Shown here piece after piece: positions 46,814 through 57,939 of a stretch of DNA of 64,000 bases. Position 1 is the stretch's first letter. Every line of letters starts with the position of its first letter. Made by a program: the position numbers and the translations under genes. Origin of the DNA: Gentiana macrophylla (lineage: Eukaryota; Streptophyta; Magnoliopsida; Gentianales; Gentianaceae); NCBI GenBank assembly GCA_026214975.1, contig CM047809.1, positions 23,295,460-23,359,459 of the forward strand, given 5' to 3'. The notes below the pieces were generated by a model. That model ran no database searches, had not been told where the DNA came from, and saw only the letters and a program-made list of their open reading frames with translations.

Positions 46814-48187
46814 TATTCTAAATAAATCGATGGTTTTCTTAGGTTTTAACTTAAAAAATAAATAAATAAATCTTTTGCCATTCACAACAAGAACGCAAAC
46901 TCAAGTGAAAATCCCTATTTTCACTTTCACAGTTTCACACATATATTTCATGGAAAATGATAGGTGCAATTCACCTATTGTTTTGTGCAAATTCACTATC
47001 TAATGACCCCCACTGATTAAAGTGTAGTAATTAAAATTCATGGATAGAAATGTGTAGTGATTGCCACTACACATAATGTGGGATGGATATATCACGTTTC
47101 ATATTTCATTTGTATATTATTTGTGATTTTGATGTCGGAATATTTTAAAATAATTTTGGACGTCATATTTTAATTTTTCTTTATGTCTTGAATATATCAT
47201 TATATTTTTTTTAACTAAATGTAGTGACCCGCCCGTTGAACTAGTGGTCCACCGGTTGACCCAGTGACCCGATGAACCGGTGTCTTTTTCGGTTGAATGT
47301 TCGATCGATCCGATTATGATAACCAATCTCTACAGTCTCATATTGCTGATATGGTGCAGGCTCACCCCGACCACCTATATTGGTCATTTCCAATCTCAAA
47401 TTGCAGTTACATTCTATTTCATGGGCATTACCCACGTTCTGCATGTGTTCCGTAATAACAGCCACATGAGTCATGATTGCTCCATTACAGCCTCATAACG
47501 ACTCATGTCATCAAACAACGGCTTCAATGTTTCTTAAATCACTCCCCCATGAGAGAATCTTATAAAGAGGACTATCATCATCATAATTAAGGTACGCACA
47601 TTATATTGAAAAAAATACTCATGCTTACTGTCAATTCACATACATTTCTCCATAACGTTATTGACTTTAGCGTCAGAGTGACCTCCGGAGGCAAGCTCCG
47701 GGACCTTAACACTCTGTGTGTTTTGCAGACCCACAATCAAATCCATTAAATAGCTATTTGCATCATCCACTCAAGATCCATTTACCCGCATTGTCCTCAT
47801 AATTATACCGAGACGATATCCGATATCGTCATTTAAGATTTATATATCATAGAAAAGTCACTGAAAATCCCATTTCTGCCAAAAGCCTTCTCTTCAAACT
47901 TCAATCAATATATATAAGATAATCCAACGCCATGTCGTAACCAATTACACTAACTAATCAACGCCATGTCGTAACCATCAACACGAAACATTCCTACTGG
48001 ATTTAGATAAAATGTGCTTGAAATGTTGTTTATTTGTATTGGAATTTGAATCGAATAATGAGATACGATCTTTATGAAGGCAACAATAAGAGAGTTAAAA
48101 TTACTACAATATTCAAAACGAATAAAATGCATGGATTCAATTAATTCAAGTTGAATCTCAACAAACTGCAATTCAGGTCGAAACGAA
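46814..48187. other. No gene recognised; LTR-like and MITE-like scraps
   Basis: 47225-47282 is a relative of the ACCGGT-rich MITE at 35252. TATTGACTTTAGCGTCAGAG (47657-47677) followed by GACCTCCGGAGGCAAGCTCC looks like the 3' end of a gypsy LTR. CAACGCCATGTCGTAACCA occurs twice (about 47925 and 47960). No coding evidence. Confidence 0.4.
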
Positions 48188-48512
48188 TCAAGATTTAGGA
48201 GGTTGTTTGCGGGCTGCGTTTCTTCTTGCACGCCGCTGCCGAGAGCTCAAACTCCACGGCTTATTATTACTTGAATCATCTTCATCTAAATCATCTAACA
48301 CATTGAATGATTTCTGCAATCAATTAAATTTATCCAGAAATTTTATATGTATGAAAGATGAACAAATCAATTGGCAGAAGAGCAAAGAAAACAACAATAA
48401 GTAGAATTAACATTACCTCTCTCAATTCAGCAAAGCTAACGGCGTAGAAAGTAGCCGTCGCCACCGCGATTATTCCTAAGAAAGGAAGACCAATCTGCTG
48501 AAGCCCCTCCAT
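48188..48512 (-). CDS. Small single-pass membrane protein, uncharacterised (73 residues)
   Basis: Two exons, 48512-48417 (32 codons) and 48313-48188 (41 codons plus stop), are joined in phase 0 by a GT-AG intron of 103 bp. Exon 1 encodes MEGLQQIGLPFLGIIAVATA and continues to AELRE: a short N-terminus and one hydrophobic segment (about residues 7-27). Exon 2 gives an acidic patch (DDLDEDDSS) and a strongly basic end (RQRRARRNAARKQPPKS). The pattern suggests a membrane-anchored peptide with a charged cytosolic tail. I do not recognise a named family with certainty and assign no function. Clean splice sites, a sensible ATG and coding-like composition support a real gene in an otherwise repeat-filled stretch. 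Confidence 0.68.
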
Positions 48513-49230
48513 TGTTAACTTATAGAATTGTCGCACTTTTTAACCTTGTCAAATTAGATCGAAAAATGCTTGTAAATGAGAATGAGTTGCCTTATCACTA
48601 AGTGTATGGCTACAGTTATGCTAGTGACTTTGTAGCTAAGTTGCACGCCTTATCCATTATTCTTTTTACTTTCCTTTACCGTTTTCTTGTGGGGGTGTGC
48701 GGGGGCAAATGGACCGGATAATTCTTTTTGTAGTGACTATGTCTATTTGACCGAATCTGCACCACATATTTTAAATCCGAATAAAACTGTGTGGTACAAA
48801 TTTAACACATAGTCACGTAGTTACTCTACATTTGTGGAGTGATCACCCAATACTCACTGGACTGGACCAAACGACAAATTTAATGATGATAAATGATTAT
48901 CAAATTCAATTTCGATTTTAATGCATGGAAATTAATATAGATATTGAATATAAGTGTTGTGAGAGATTGTCCACATTTGAAAATATATAAGATGTTAATT
49001 ATTAACCTTCCCATCAGCTTAAGCTTTTGGGAGAGATGGTAGTTCACAACACATGATCACAATAACTCATTTAATGATATTTGTTAATTGAGTTTAGTGG
49101 TCATTGACCACCATAAAATTTGTTGGACCTGACATAGGCGCCTAGAAGTTGAAACATATTCCTCTTTTAACTTCTTTTTTTTTTAAAAAAAGAAATTCCT
49201 CCTTTTAACTTAGGTTTGACAAATCATTTA
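48513..49230. other. Upstream region of the small gene, no other feature
   Basis: AT-rich, no coding frames or repeats identified; presumably the promoter of the minus-strand small gene. Confidence 0.45.
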
Positions 49231-49505
49231 GGGGTTTTATCGCCACCCCCATTTTTTACTACTGGCACCCTATTGCTTCCAGCACCACAAAAAATTACTT
49301 CGGCACCACGATTATGTTTAATGAACATAACGTCAGTGGCATTGACGTTCTTATATTAAAACCAAAGTCGGTGACACATCGATGTTCTTCGCCAAAACCA
49401 AAGTCATGGCAGACCGACGCCAGCATATGTAAAAACGTCATTTATTTAAGAACGCGATCCACTGACGTTAATATCCAAAAGGAACGTCAGTGACGCTGAC
49501 GTTTC

Positions 49506-49681
49506 TGAAGGGAAATATTCCTTGTCATTTTCATTGATCATTTGTCTTGAATATATACGAATGTGGCCCTATAATCAAGCTATACAATTAACCTATTAAT
49601 TACAGAATATACGGCTATTCATTACAGAATATACGGCTATTTAATACAAAATATTTATAGAATATTATCTATATTCTAACA
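49506..49681 (-). repeat. 3' LTR (minus sense) of the Copia element
   Basis: 176 bp, minus sense TGTTAG to CCCTTCA. It contains a duplicated ATTACAGAATATACGGCTAT phrase. The pol stop codon TAG lies within its first bases. Confidence 0.9.
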
Positions 49682-52600
49682 CTCCCCTGCAGTCAAAGTG
49701 GGAGGGTCCCAGACACTTAGACTGGCGCGAAAGTCGTCAAATAGGACGCGAGGCAAACCCTTAGTGAAAATATCGGCAATTCGATGACGAGAGGGAACAT
49801 GGAGGACACGAACTTGGCCACAGGTAACTTTTTCATGAACAAAATGAATGTCCATTTCTATGTGCTTAGTACGTTGATGTTGGACGGGGTTGCTGGATAA
49901 ATAAACAGCGCTTACATTGTCACAGTAAATGAGTGTAGCTTTGAGGATAGGACAATGAAGTTCCAAAAGTAAATTGCGCAACCAGCAGGATTCAAAAACG
50001 ACATTTGCAATGCCTCTATATTCAGCTTCAGCACTGGACCGGAACAAAGTAGGTTGATGTTTGGAAGACCACTAGATAAGGTTATCACTGAGAAACACAG
50101 TAGCCCGAGGTGGAACGATGAGTGTCGGGGCAACCACCCCAATCGGCATAAGTGTAGGAGATAAGGCTGGAAAGGGACGAGGGTGGAGATGCAGCCCAAA
50201 GTGGAGAGTACCCTTAATACAACACAATATTCATTTTAGGGCAACCATATGAGAGTCATGAGGGGCATGTATGCGGAGACAAATTTGTTGTACTGCATAA
50301 GAGATAACCGGTGGGGTGAAAGTAAGATATTGTAATGCCCCAGCAAGACTACGATAATGAGTGAGGTCGGAGTAGGCTGAACCCGAGGTAGAACCGAGCT
50401 TGGAGTTGGTATCAATAGGAATGAGAATAGGTTTGCAAGACATCATGCCAGCACGTTCTAGAATATCCTCTACATATTGACATTGAGATAAGAAGAGACC
50501 ACTTGTATGCCGAGTTACCGAAATACCCAAAAAAATAGCTAAGATGGCCCAAATCTTTCATAGAAATTTGGATGCCAAAAGAGACATAATGGAGGTGCGG
50601 AGACGATCCGAAGATGTGGTCAAAATGATATCATCAACATATAACAGTAGATAAGCCATGTCATGTCCCTTACGGTAAGTAAATAGAGAGTGATCAGATT
50701 TTACTCTGTGTGAAGCCAATGGAGGAAACATAGTCGGAAAACCGTTGATACTATGCACGAGGAGCTTGTTTGAGACCGTAGAGTGATTTTTTTAAGCGAT
50801 AGATGTAATCGGGATGAATATGATCCAGGAAACCCAAAGGCTAATGCATATAAACTGTTCATGCTATTCGCCATGCAGGAACACATTTTTAACATCTAGC
50901 TGATGCATAGGCCATGATTTTTATAGAGAAATGCTAAGAACCGTGCGAATAGTGGCCGGCTTGAAAACCGGGCTAAAAGTCTCCATACAGTCCACGCCAA
51001 CCTGTTGTGACCTGCCATCACCTACAAGATAGCCTTTATGCCGCTCAAAAGAACCGTCAGAATGCTTTTTATGACAAAAACCGACATAGAGCGATTAATG
51101 TTAGCATTAGAATGACAGGGTACTAAATCACACGTCTTATTTTCAATAATAGCATTAAATTCGTCTACCATTGCGGCTTTCCAATTTAGGTCGGACAAGG
51201 CAAGTGTTGGGTTGCGAGGAATACGAGAAGGAGAGATGGAGGCGGAGAGATTATAGGGGTGCTTAAGTTTAAAAATGCCATGCATTGCTCAAGTAATCAT
51301 AGTGTGGGTTTGGGCTGGAGTGGTTTGGGGGTCGGGGGAAGTAAGGGAATTGGGCCTGCTGGGCTCTGTGTAAAGGGAGGAACGAGCAGGCTGAAGGGTG
51401 GATGAAGGGGAAGAAGCCGGGCTGGGAGGAGAAGGGCTCGGCTGGGGTGGGCTTGACGAGTTAGAATGTTGCTGGCCTGTGAGGATTGGGCCTAGGAAGT
51501 GGAGGAGCTGGAAGGGTGTTGCAAAGTAGGCAAAATGATAGGATGGGGGTCCGTGTTTAAAAAATCATAGTAAGTTAGGGAAGGATTATTTAGGGTGGCA
51601 AACGGGAATTTAGATTCGTCAAACGTGACATGTCGATAAATGATGATTTTTCAAGTAGAGATGTCATGACATTTATATCCCCGATTATTTAGGGGAAAAC
51701 CCAAGAAGACACACAAGGTAGAACTCGGTTGAAGCTTATTTATAGTGGTGGAGGGGTAGTGGGGATAACATAGGCAACCGAAGACGCCGAGGTGGCTGTA
51801 GGAAGGAATCTGATGATAAAGCATTTGCATGGGAGATTGGTAGTGAAGAGACTTGTGGGGAAGAATATTGAGTAGATAGGTAGCCATTTGAAGGGCATGG
51901 TGCCAAAACGAGTGGGGAAGAGAGGCATGAGCCAAGAGGGTTTGAATTAGGTTGCTTTTGGTCTGAATTTTACGTTCAGCTTTGCCGTTTTGGGGAAAGG
52001 TATGTGGACATGAGAAACGAAAAATAAGGCAATGGTTGTGACAATATAATTTGAATTAAAATTATCGAATTCACATCCATTATTGCATTGCAAGTGTTTT
52101 ATTTTTGTGTTGGCACTGAAAGACGAAAAAATACCAAACACTTGTGATTTATGGGCAATAGGAAAAGTCCACAAAAAATCCGAAAAATCATCCAATAAAA
52201 GATCATAATAACGATGGCCAGTTGTACTTAAAACCGGTGATGTCCACAAGTCACTATGAATAATATGAAAAAGCAATAAAGTGCTTGAAATGGGAGGAGA
52301 AAAAGGTAATTTAACATGTTTTCCAAAAACACAAGACGAGCAAATAGTAGAGTGTAATAAGGGTGAAAATGAAGTAAACTTATTTTTATTTAGTGAATGC
52401 AAAACAGAGGCGCCCGGGTGGCCCAGACGATTATGCCATTGTTGAGGAGTGGTGGTGACGAAAGTAGCAGGAGAAGTGGAGGATGAACCAAGAATTGGTG
52501 TGAGAAGATAGAGTTCACCGGTGCTTTTACATCTCATAAAAGGAGTTCCCGTCTGTAAATCCTTCATATAAAAGACAAACGGATCAAATTCGACAGACAC

Positions 52601-52882
52601 ATTATTGTCAGTAGTGAAACGGCGGACATAAATTAAATTTTTGATGAGTTTCGGGGCATGCAAGACATTACGTAAAATTAAGAGAGTGTGTGGGGAGGGA
52701 AGGGAGGTGTGCCCGAACCCATGAATTGGAATATATTGTCCACTGCCGACAATAATAGAACGGTTTAAATTACTCAAATTCAAATAGGACGAGAGTGTAC
52801 GTGAATTACCCGTCATATGGGATGTTGCACCGGAGTCAAAATACCAGTTGTCGTTAAGGGCATTGAGGGACATGGTGTGCAT
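49676..52882 (-). pseudogene. Copia pol: protease, integrase, reverse transcriptase, RNase H
   Basis: 52882-51947 is a continuous 311-codon frame: protease (WYFDSGATSHMTG), GAG-pre-integrase (HNRLGHPGASVL, then CxxC) and integrase start (HIIHSDLWTSPV, DDFSDFLW). 51935-51651 continues integrase (HASLPHSFWHHALQMATYLLN, GVFGCLCYPHY). 51285-51022 opens the RT region (WKAAMVDEFNAI). 50758-50558 has LLLYVDDIILT, the YVDD active site. 50530-50231 is RT end (YRSLAGALQYLTFT). 50047-49676 is RNase H (RSSAEAEYRGIA, then ADIFTKGL). The usual contiguous pol is cut by several frameshifts and stops, so no full product can form. Confidence 0.9.
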
Positions 52883-53171
52883 TGCCGCCTCTATATCGGT
52901 AGGGACACAAGTGGGTGAGGTAGACTGAGCATTGGCATTAAATGCTTGCTGAGGACAGCTTCCAAGAATGCCGGGCTGTGCAGATGGAGGGCGGGTCTAG
53001 GCTGAGGTCGGGTATGGGCATGACAGAGCAGCCTAAGGTCCCCATGCTAAGTATAATGGATAAAAGCCTGAATACGTACCCCACGGTCCAGGTTGCTGCC
53101 ATGGGCGTGGCTGAATGATCCCCGACTGCTGCTGTTGCTGATTGCCACTCCCGGAATACTGCTACTGGGAG

Positions 53172-53953
53172 TTACCTCAGCCACCACGGCCTTCCTGAAT
53201 TTCGACCACCGCCACGGCCATTGCAAGAATTTGGCCCACAACGTTGTTGTCCTGAATTATGCCTCTGTTGTAGATCATTGCGTCCATTTCCTGAGGAATT
53301 TCCGTCAGTAGGAGGGGCACCATGGATGATGGGGGCCGAATCAGTGGTGGCCGACCGGGTTGTGGCTCGTTTTGCTTTTTGAGCCTCTTCGAATATAAGT
53401 TTGGATCGAGCCTCGTAAAACAGAGGTAGAGGAGAACTTTGTTGCAGAATAGTAGCCACACCATCATAATTTTCATTTAATCCAGCGATTAACTGAAGAA
53501 CGAGCCTTTGATTATCCACCGGTGCACCAACATTGGCTAATTGACCAGACAAGGTCTTGAGTTCTTGATAGTATGCGGAGACGTTCAGTAAATCGTCCAA
53601 TTTCACGTCCTTGAATTGATTTTCCAATGAAAAGGCCCTTTGATTCTTGTTGTCGTGGAAATACTCTCCAAACGTTCCCATGTTTTATGCGCGGTTGCAC
53701 CTTTTTTGATGATTGTGTGTGGGAGATCATTTGAGATCGTGCCATAGATCCATTGCAGGACGATGGCATCCAGACGTGACCAGAGTACATTGTTTACGGT
53801 GGCTTTTTCAGCATTCTTTTCAGTAGACATGGCAATGAATTTAAACAACTCGGCCCATGAAACGTATTGAACATTCTCCATTTCGAGAGTAATGGGGATG
53901 AAGTTCTTGATGTTATTGACTACAAGTGCTGGGTGGAATTTTTGGTTTGCCAT
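53172..53953 (-). pseudogene. Copia gag
   Basis: It starts MANQKFHPALVVNNIKNFIP (ATG 53953) and, after a frameshift near 53680, continues with FHDNKNQRAFSLENQFKDVK, APVDNQRLVLQLIAGLNENY and PLPLFYEARSKL, all typical of the UBN2/retrotran_gag region of plant Copia. A Gly/Arg/Asn-rich tail follows and no CCHC knuckle is clear. The first Met of the longer frame (54052) lies in the LTR, so 53953 is preferred. Confidence 0.85.
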
Positions 53954-54040
53954 TGAAATCGACTTAGTGAGGAAAGGAAGAAGATGGTTTGGGTAGAAGA
54001 GCACGATGAAGGGAGATCGGCACAATTGCAGAGAATTACA

Positions 54041-54051
54041 CTCTGATACCA
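54041..54051 (-). other. Primer-binding site of the Copia element
   Basis: Minus-sense TGGTATCAGAG directly follows the 5' LTR end, initiator tRNA-Met type. Confidence 0.85.
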
Positions 54052-54226
54052 TGAAAGGAAATATTCCTTGTCATTTTCATTGATCATTTGTCTTCAATAT
54101 ATAAAATTGATGGCCCAATAATCAAGCTATACAATCAACCCATTAATTGCAGAATATACAGCAATTCATTACAGAATATACGGCTATTTAATACAAAATA
54201 TTTACATAATATTTCTATATCCTAAC
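54052..54226 (-). repeat. 5' LTR (minus sense) of the Copia element
   Basis: 175 bp, matches 49506-49681 with scattered substitutions, which indicates an old insertion. Confidence 0.9.
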
Positions 54227-54429
54227 AGTTTCTAGTGTGGCGCCAGAAGCAAAAACAAAAATATATGTGTGGTGCCGGAAGTAGAAAAAAAAAAGAATGC
54301 CGTTAATAAAACTGGGTGCCGATAGAACACCATCATTTATAGTTCGTTAATTTTTTTTAGACATATACAATGAACTAAAAAAACAATAAAAGACAAGTGA
54401 CCGGTCAAACCAAAAGTTGAAAGAATAAA

Positions 54430-54650
54430 GTTAGGTCATAACATTCGGACTGGATCACCAGCTTTTGAATCCCATCTTCTCCCCTACTTTGGAGACGTGA
54501 CGTGATCATGGCCGTCCAAAAATTGTGTGTTCTCTCTCCCCGATTGGAATGGGCGGACATGATTTCGCCACGTCGCCCAAAGCTGGGTGGAAGCCGGGAT
54601 TCAAATGCCGAGGTCCGGACTCCATAACATTAGGCTATAGTCTAGTGACT
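54430..54650 (-). mobile_element. Probable tRNA-derived SINE
   Basis: On the minus strand TAGCCTAATGTTATGG (A-box-like) is followed about 25 bases later by GCATTTGAATCCC (B-box-like). This gives the two-part polymerase III promoter of a tRNA-type SINE head, with a GC-richer body downstream. No target duplication was confirmed. Confidence 0.4.
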
Positions 54651-54750
54651 ACTTCTCTTCTTACTTCTAAATAATATGTTTTAGAAGAGGTTTTAAATCA
54701 ATTACCCGCCCCAAACCCATAATTAACACGGCCCAAATCCTCTCCAAAGA

Positions 54751-55963
54751 TCTATCTATTAATATGTTTTCAAAGGTGTCTAAAATCAATTACCCGATTA
54801 CCCCCACCAAACCCGCTAGTTACCCGCCCAAACCCACTAACGTGTATTAATGCATGAAATTAATCCTTAAACTTTTATTGCTGATTCACATTTTTAGAAA
54901 TAAAAAAATTAATGAATGGTATTTATTGCGTGATTCACAAAATCAGTCCTTTAAAATTTTAAATGTAAATGTTGTTCCTTCACAAAATAAATAAACAAAT
55001 CACTAAAAAAATATAAAATAACAAAATTAATGCATATTATTTAATGCATGATTCTCAAATCATTCCTTTAAAAATAAAATATGTGTGCCCCTCAAAAAAA
55101 ATTAAAATGTGAACGCATCTTTATTCCTTCACAAAAGAAAATAAAAAAAAAATCACTTACAAAATTATAAAATAAAAATATTAATGCACGGTAGTTAATG
55201 CGTGATTCAGACGAATAAGTCTTTTAAAAATTAAAATGTCAATGCATCTTCATTCCTTCACAAAAGAAAATAAACAAATCACTAAAAAATTATAAAATAA
55301 AAATATCTATCTATTAATATGTTTTCAAAGGTGTATAAAATCAATTACCCGATTACCCGCCCCAAACCCGCTAATTACCCGCCCAAACCCACTGCCGTGT
55401 ATTAATGCATGAAATTTATCCTTCAACTTTTATTGCCGATTCACATTTTTAGAAATAAAAAAAATTAATGCATGGTATTTATTGCGCGATTCACACAAAT
55501 CAGTCCTTTAAATTATTAAATGTAAATGCATCTTTGTTCCTTCACAAAAGAAAATAAACAAATGACTAAAAAATATATAAAATAACAAAATTAATGCATG
55601 GTATTTAATGCATGATTCACAAATCATTCTTTAAAAAATTAAAATGTGTGCCCCTAAAAAAAATTTAAAATGTGAATGCATCTTTATTTCTTCATAAAAG
55701 AAAAAAAAAATCACTTACAAAATTATAAAATAAAAATATTAATGCATGGTAGTGCACAGAGATGACGTTAGTACAGTGGTAGACTTTAATCTCTGCATGA
55801 AGATCAGGTGTTGAAACCTCACAGTTAAAAAAAAAAATTAATGCATGGTAGTTAATGTGTGATTCAGACAAATAAATCTTTTAAAAATTAAAATGTGAAT
55901 GCATCTTTATTCCTTCAAAAAAGAAAATAAACAAATCACTAAAAAAAATTATAAAATCAAATA
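54751..55963. repeat. Direct tandem duplication, units 54751-55305 and 55306-55963
   Basis: Both units open with TCTATCTATTAATATG, preceded by A, and run through ATTACCCG and AACCCGCTA-type blocks, then AT-rich repeats with AATGCATGGTA phrases. Unit 2 is longer by about 100 bases because of a SINE insertion. Without it the lengths are 555 and 559. A third, diverged start (TCTATATATCAATC) follows at 55964. The A|TC starts resemble Helitron 5' ends. A partial relative lies at 54670-54745. Confidence 0.8.
55754..55836 (+). mobile_element. Short tRNA-like SINE with 16-bp target repeat
   Basis: The body holds TAGTACAGTGGTAGA (A box) and GGTGTTGAAACC (B box), then ends in A11. It is flanked by ATTAATGCATGGTAGT at 55738-55753 and 55837-55852. 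The corresponding place in the first tandem unit (about 55188) is uninterrupted, so it preserves the empty site. At 83 bp it is little more than a tRNA head plus tail; a retroposed tRNA-like RNA is an alternative. Confidence 0.75.
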
Positions 55964-57939
55964 TCTATATATCAATCTTTATATCTTTATATTGATTTTT
56001 TTTTTTAAAAGTGTTTTAAATTGATTACCAATTAACCCGGCCCCGAAAACCCTCATTTGTTTGTAACTCATCAACTTAAATTGCGGTCAAAGAATTATTT
56101 GTATGGTTAAATGTTGTGAATGACAATTTTATTCTAAAATGGTTGAGAATGACAGTTACTACATGTGTTGCTATATTTTTGTACATGTGTTACTGCATTT
56201 TGTCATTTTCAAACATTTTGTATCTTATATTGTCCTTCTGGCCTCTGGCCCCTTATTTGTATATAACTCTTAACAAAATTTCCAATCAACATATCCATAA
56301 ATTATCTTCATTCTCGAAAATGCTCACACACCCCAAATCTTCCCTATAAATTGTATGTAATTGTTTCACTATATCGTCACTTTGAATAAGTGTATCAAAG
56401 GCCTTGAATTGCCTACAACTCTCCTAAAGTTTCAGTTGTACTTAAAATATTTATGTATTTTCATTTTTCCATATCTGTTTTATCATAAATATCGGTTGTG
56501 ATTATTTAATTTTTTTAGGTTGTGATTTTTTTTGTTTATTGCTTAAACTGTTAATTGAGGGTTTTTTTTTTTTTTTTTTTTATAATTTTTTTTTTACTGA
56601 TTCTCGAACCCATTTTAGGTGTACCATAATTGGGTCATCATACTTTGTGTAAGGATGGCATGTTAGTATCAAGTTCAAGAAGATCAAAGAATATGATGCA
56701 TTTTTTTTATTGTAAGTGGTATGTTTTTTTTTTCTTTCTGAGAAGAAGATGTATGTTTCTGAAGTTATATTTTTATGTAGAATGATTCATCTCATACATT
56801 TCAAAAGATTTACACAGTCATAAAGGGTCTCATAAAGGCCACGAGATGACCAAATTAAGAAACCTCATAAAAATTCACATTCAATTTGCTCTATCAAAGT
56901 TTATTTTTTAACTAATTACTTATCTATTTTTCTCTACCGAAGTCCCTTATATATAGGGAACTTGAATATTCATCCATACAATGAGTATTTAGAATTTTTC
57001 TATGTTAGAAATGAATTTTATTTTATTTTTTCCCTCAAAAAAAAGATATGGATTTTTTTAGCATCCTTCTTCATGCATTGCTGGAGTATTTTCTATGTTT
57101 CTTTCTTATCCTTTTTATATTTAGTTCTTTTGTGTAATTCGGGAAATATTTGGTTTTATAGCTTCTTAGTTGAGTGAGTTGGTATTAGAATATTTTTTTT
57201 TTCTTTTTTTAGCGAAGTGTGTGACATGATTGTTTTATACATTAGAAGTTAGAGAGGTTTTAATGATTAAGAGGAGGGGTAATGATGAATGTTCTTCTCT
57301 ATTATTATCCTTTTTTCAAAATGTATATTATTCTAATAGCCAAAAATATTATACATATTTTTTTCCATTAATGTTTACTATTTCATCTTTATATGTACAC
57401 TATTTTGTAGGGAACAAGTCAATGGATGCTTCGAAAGAAGCAAATACAGTTGAAAATTGTTCCGGTTTGAGTTATTCATGTCCGATTTTTTTTGTTGATA
57501 TTTTATGCTAATTGTTTTTACATTGGATATTTGATTTTTTATAGACTTGGCATCATGGTTTAGAATATTGTCTCTGTGAGGATGAGTTTTGGAACGGCTA
57601 TTAGACGTTACATTGATAACAAAGTGGTGTCTCGAATTTTCCACCATTTACTAAGTTGACTATTGCTCATAGTATTCAAATTTTCTGTAATTGGACACTA
57701 AGCAGAATTTCCTAAGATTTTTTTTGGCTAGCGGGTTGTGAATCATTGTAAACATTTGTCATATATTTTTTTAATACTGTAGGAAGGAAAATGTTTGTTA
57801 GGGATTTTTTGTTACCAAAATAAAATAAGATTTCTGTCAAAAAAAATTAAGACTTATGTCTAAGTTTATTTTTTATTTTATAAAAAACTTCTATCATATG
57901 TACATGATCATGTGCATGATGCACGGGTTCTTAGGCTAG
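55964..57939 (+). mobile_element. Candidate non-autonomous Helitron
   Basis: The start is A|TCTATATATCAATC and the end is the hairpin GTGCATGATGCAC, then a 10-base spacer and CTAG|T at 57936-57940, as expected for plant Helitrons (TC start, hairpin, CTRR end, insertion between A and T). No RepHel protein was found. Frames at 56116-56349, 56962-57177 and 57230-57511 are AT-rich and hydrophobic without recognisable domains. The pairing of this start with this end is inferred. Confidence 0.5.

Larger units (their letters stand above)
49506..54226 (-). mobile_element. Complete but decayed Ty1/copia retrotransposon, target repeat GTTTC
   Basis: 4.72 kb with short LTRs (49506-49681 and 54052-54226) flanked by GTTTC (49501-49505 and 54227-54231). 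Minus-strand order is gag, protease, integrase, RT, RNase H, as in Copia. The right LTR is followed (minus sense) by the primer-binding site. Small LTRs and the gag type suggest an Ale/Retrofit-like lineage, but that is not proven. Frameshifts and stops in gag and pol make it non-functional as sequenced. Confidence 0.92.
49231..54331. mobile_element. MITE (about 375 bp) of the TATCGGCACC family, split by a Copia element
   Basis: Left end GGGGTTTTATCGCCACCC and complemented right end GGTGTTCTATCGGCACCC are inverted repeats. An exact 8-bp target repeat ATCATTTA flanks them (49223-49230 and 54332-54339). Removing the Copia element leaves about 375 bp, with several (G)GCACCAC boxes near both ends and CGTCA/TGACG boxes inside (49337-49503). 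The ends and boxes match those of the large element at 35436-46813, so this is probably a deletion derivative of the same family. Confidence 0.75.

Noticed and set aside
47241..47498. Opposed frames of 72 and 77 codons with HAEIE/CNCN-like sequence
   Set aside because: No motif is recognisable and the region overlaps a MITE scrap.
55750..55830. Functional tRNA gene
   Set aside because: It has A and B boxes, but the cloverleaf arms do not pair well, it ends in poly(A), and it is flanked by a 16-bp target repeat; a SINE explains it.
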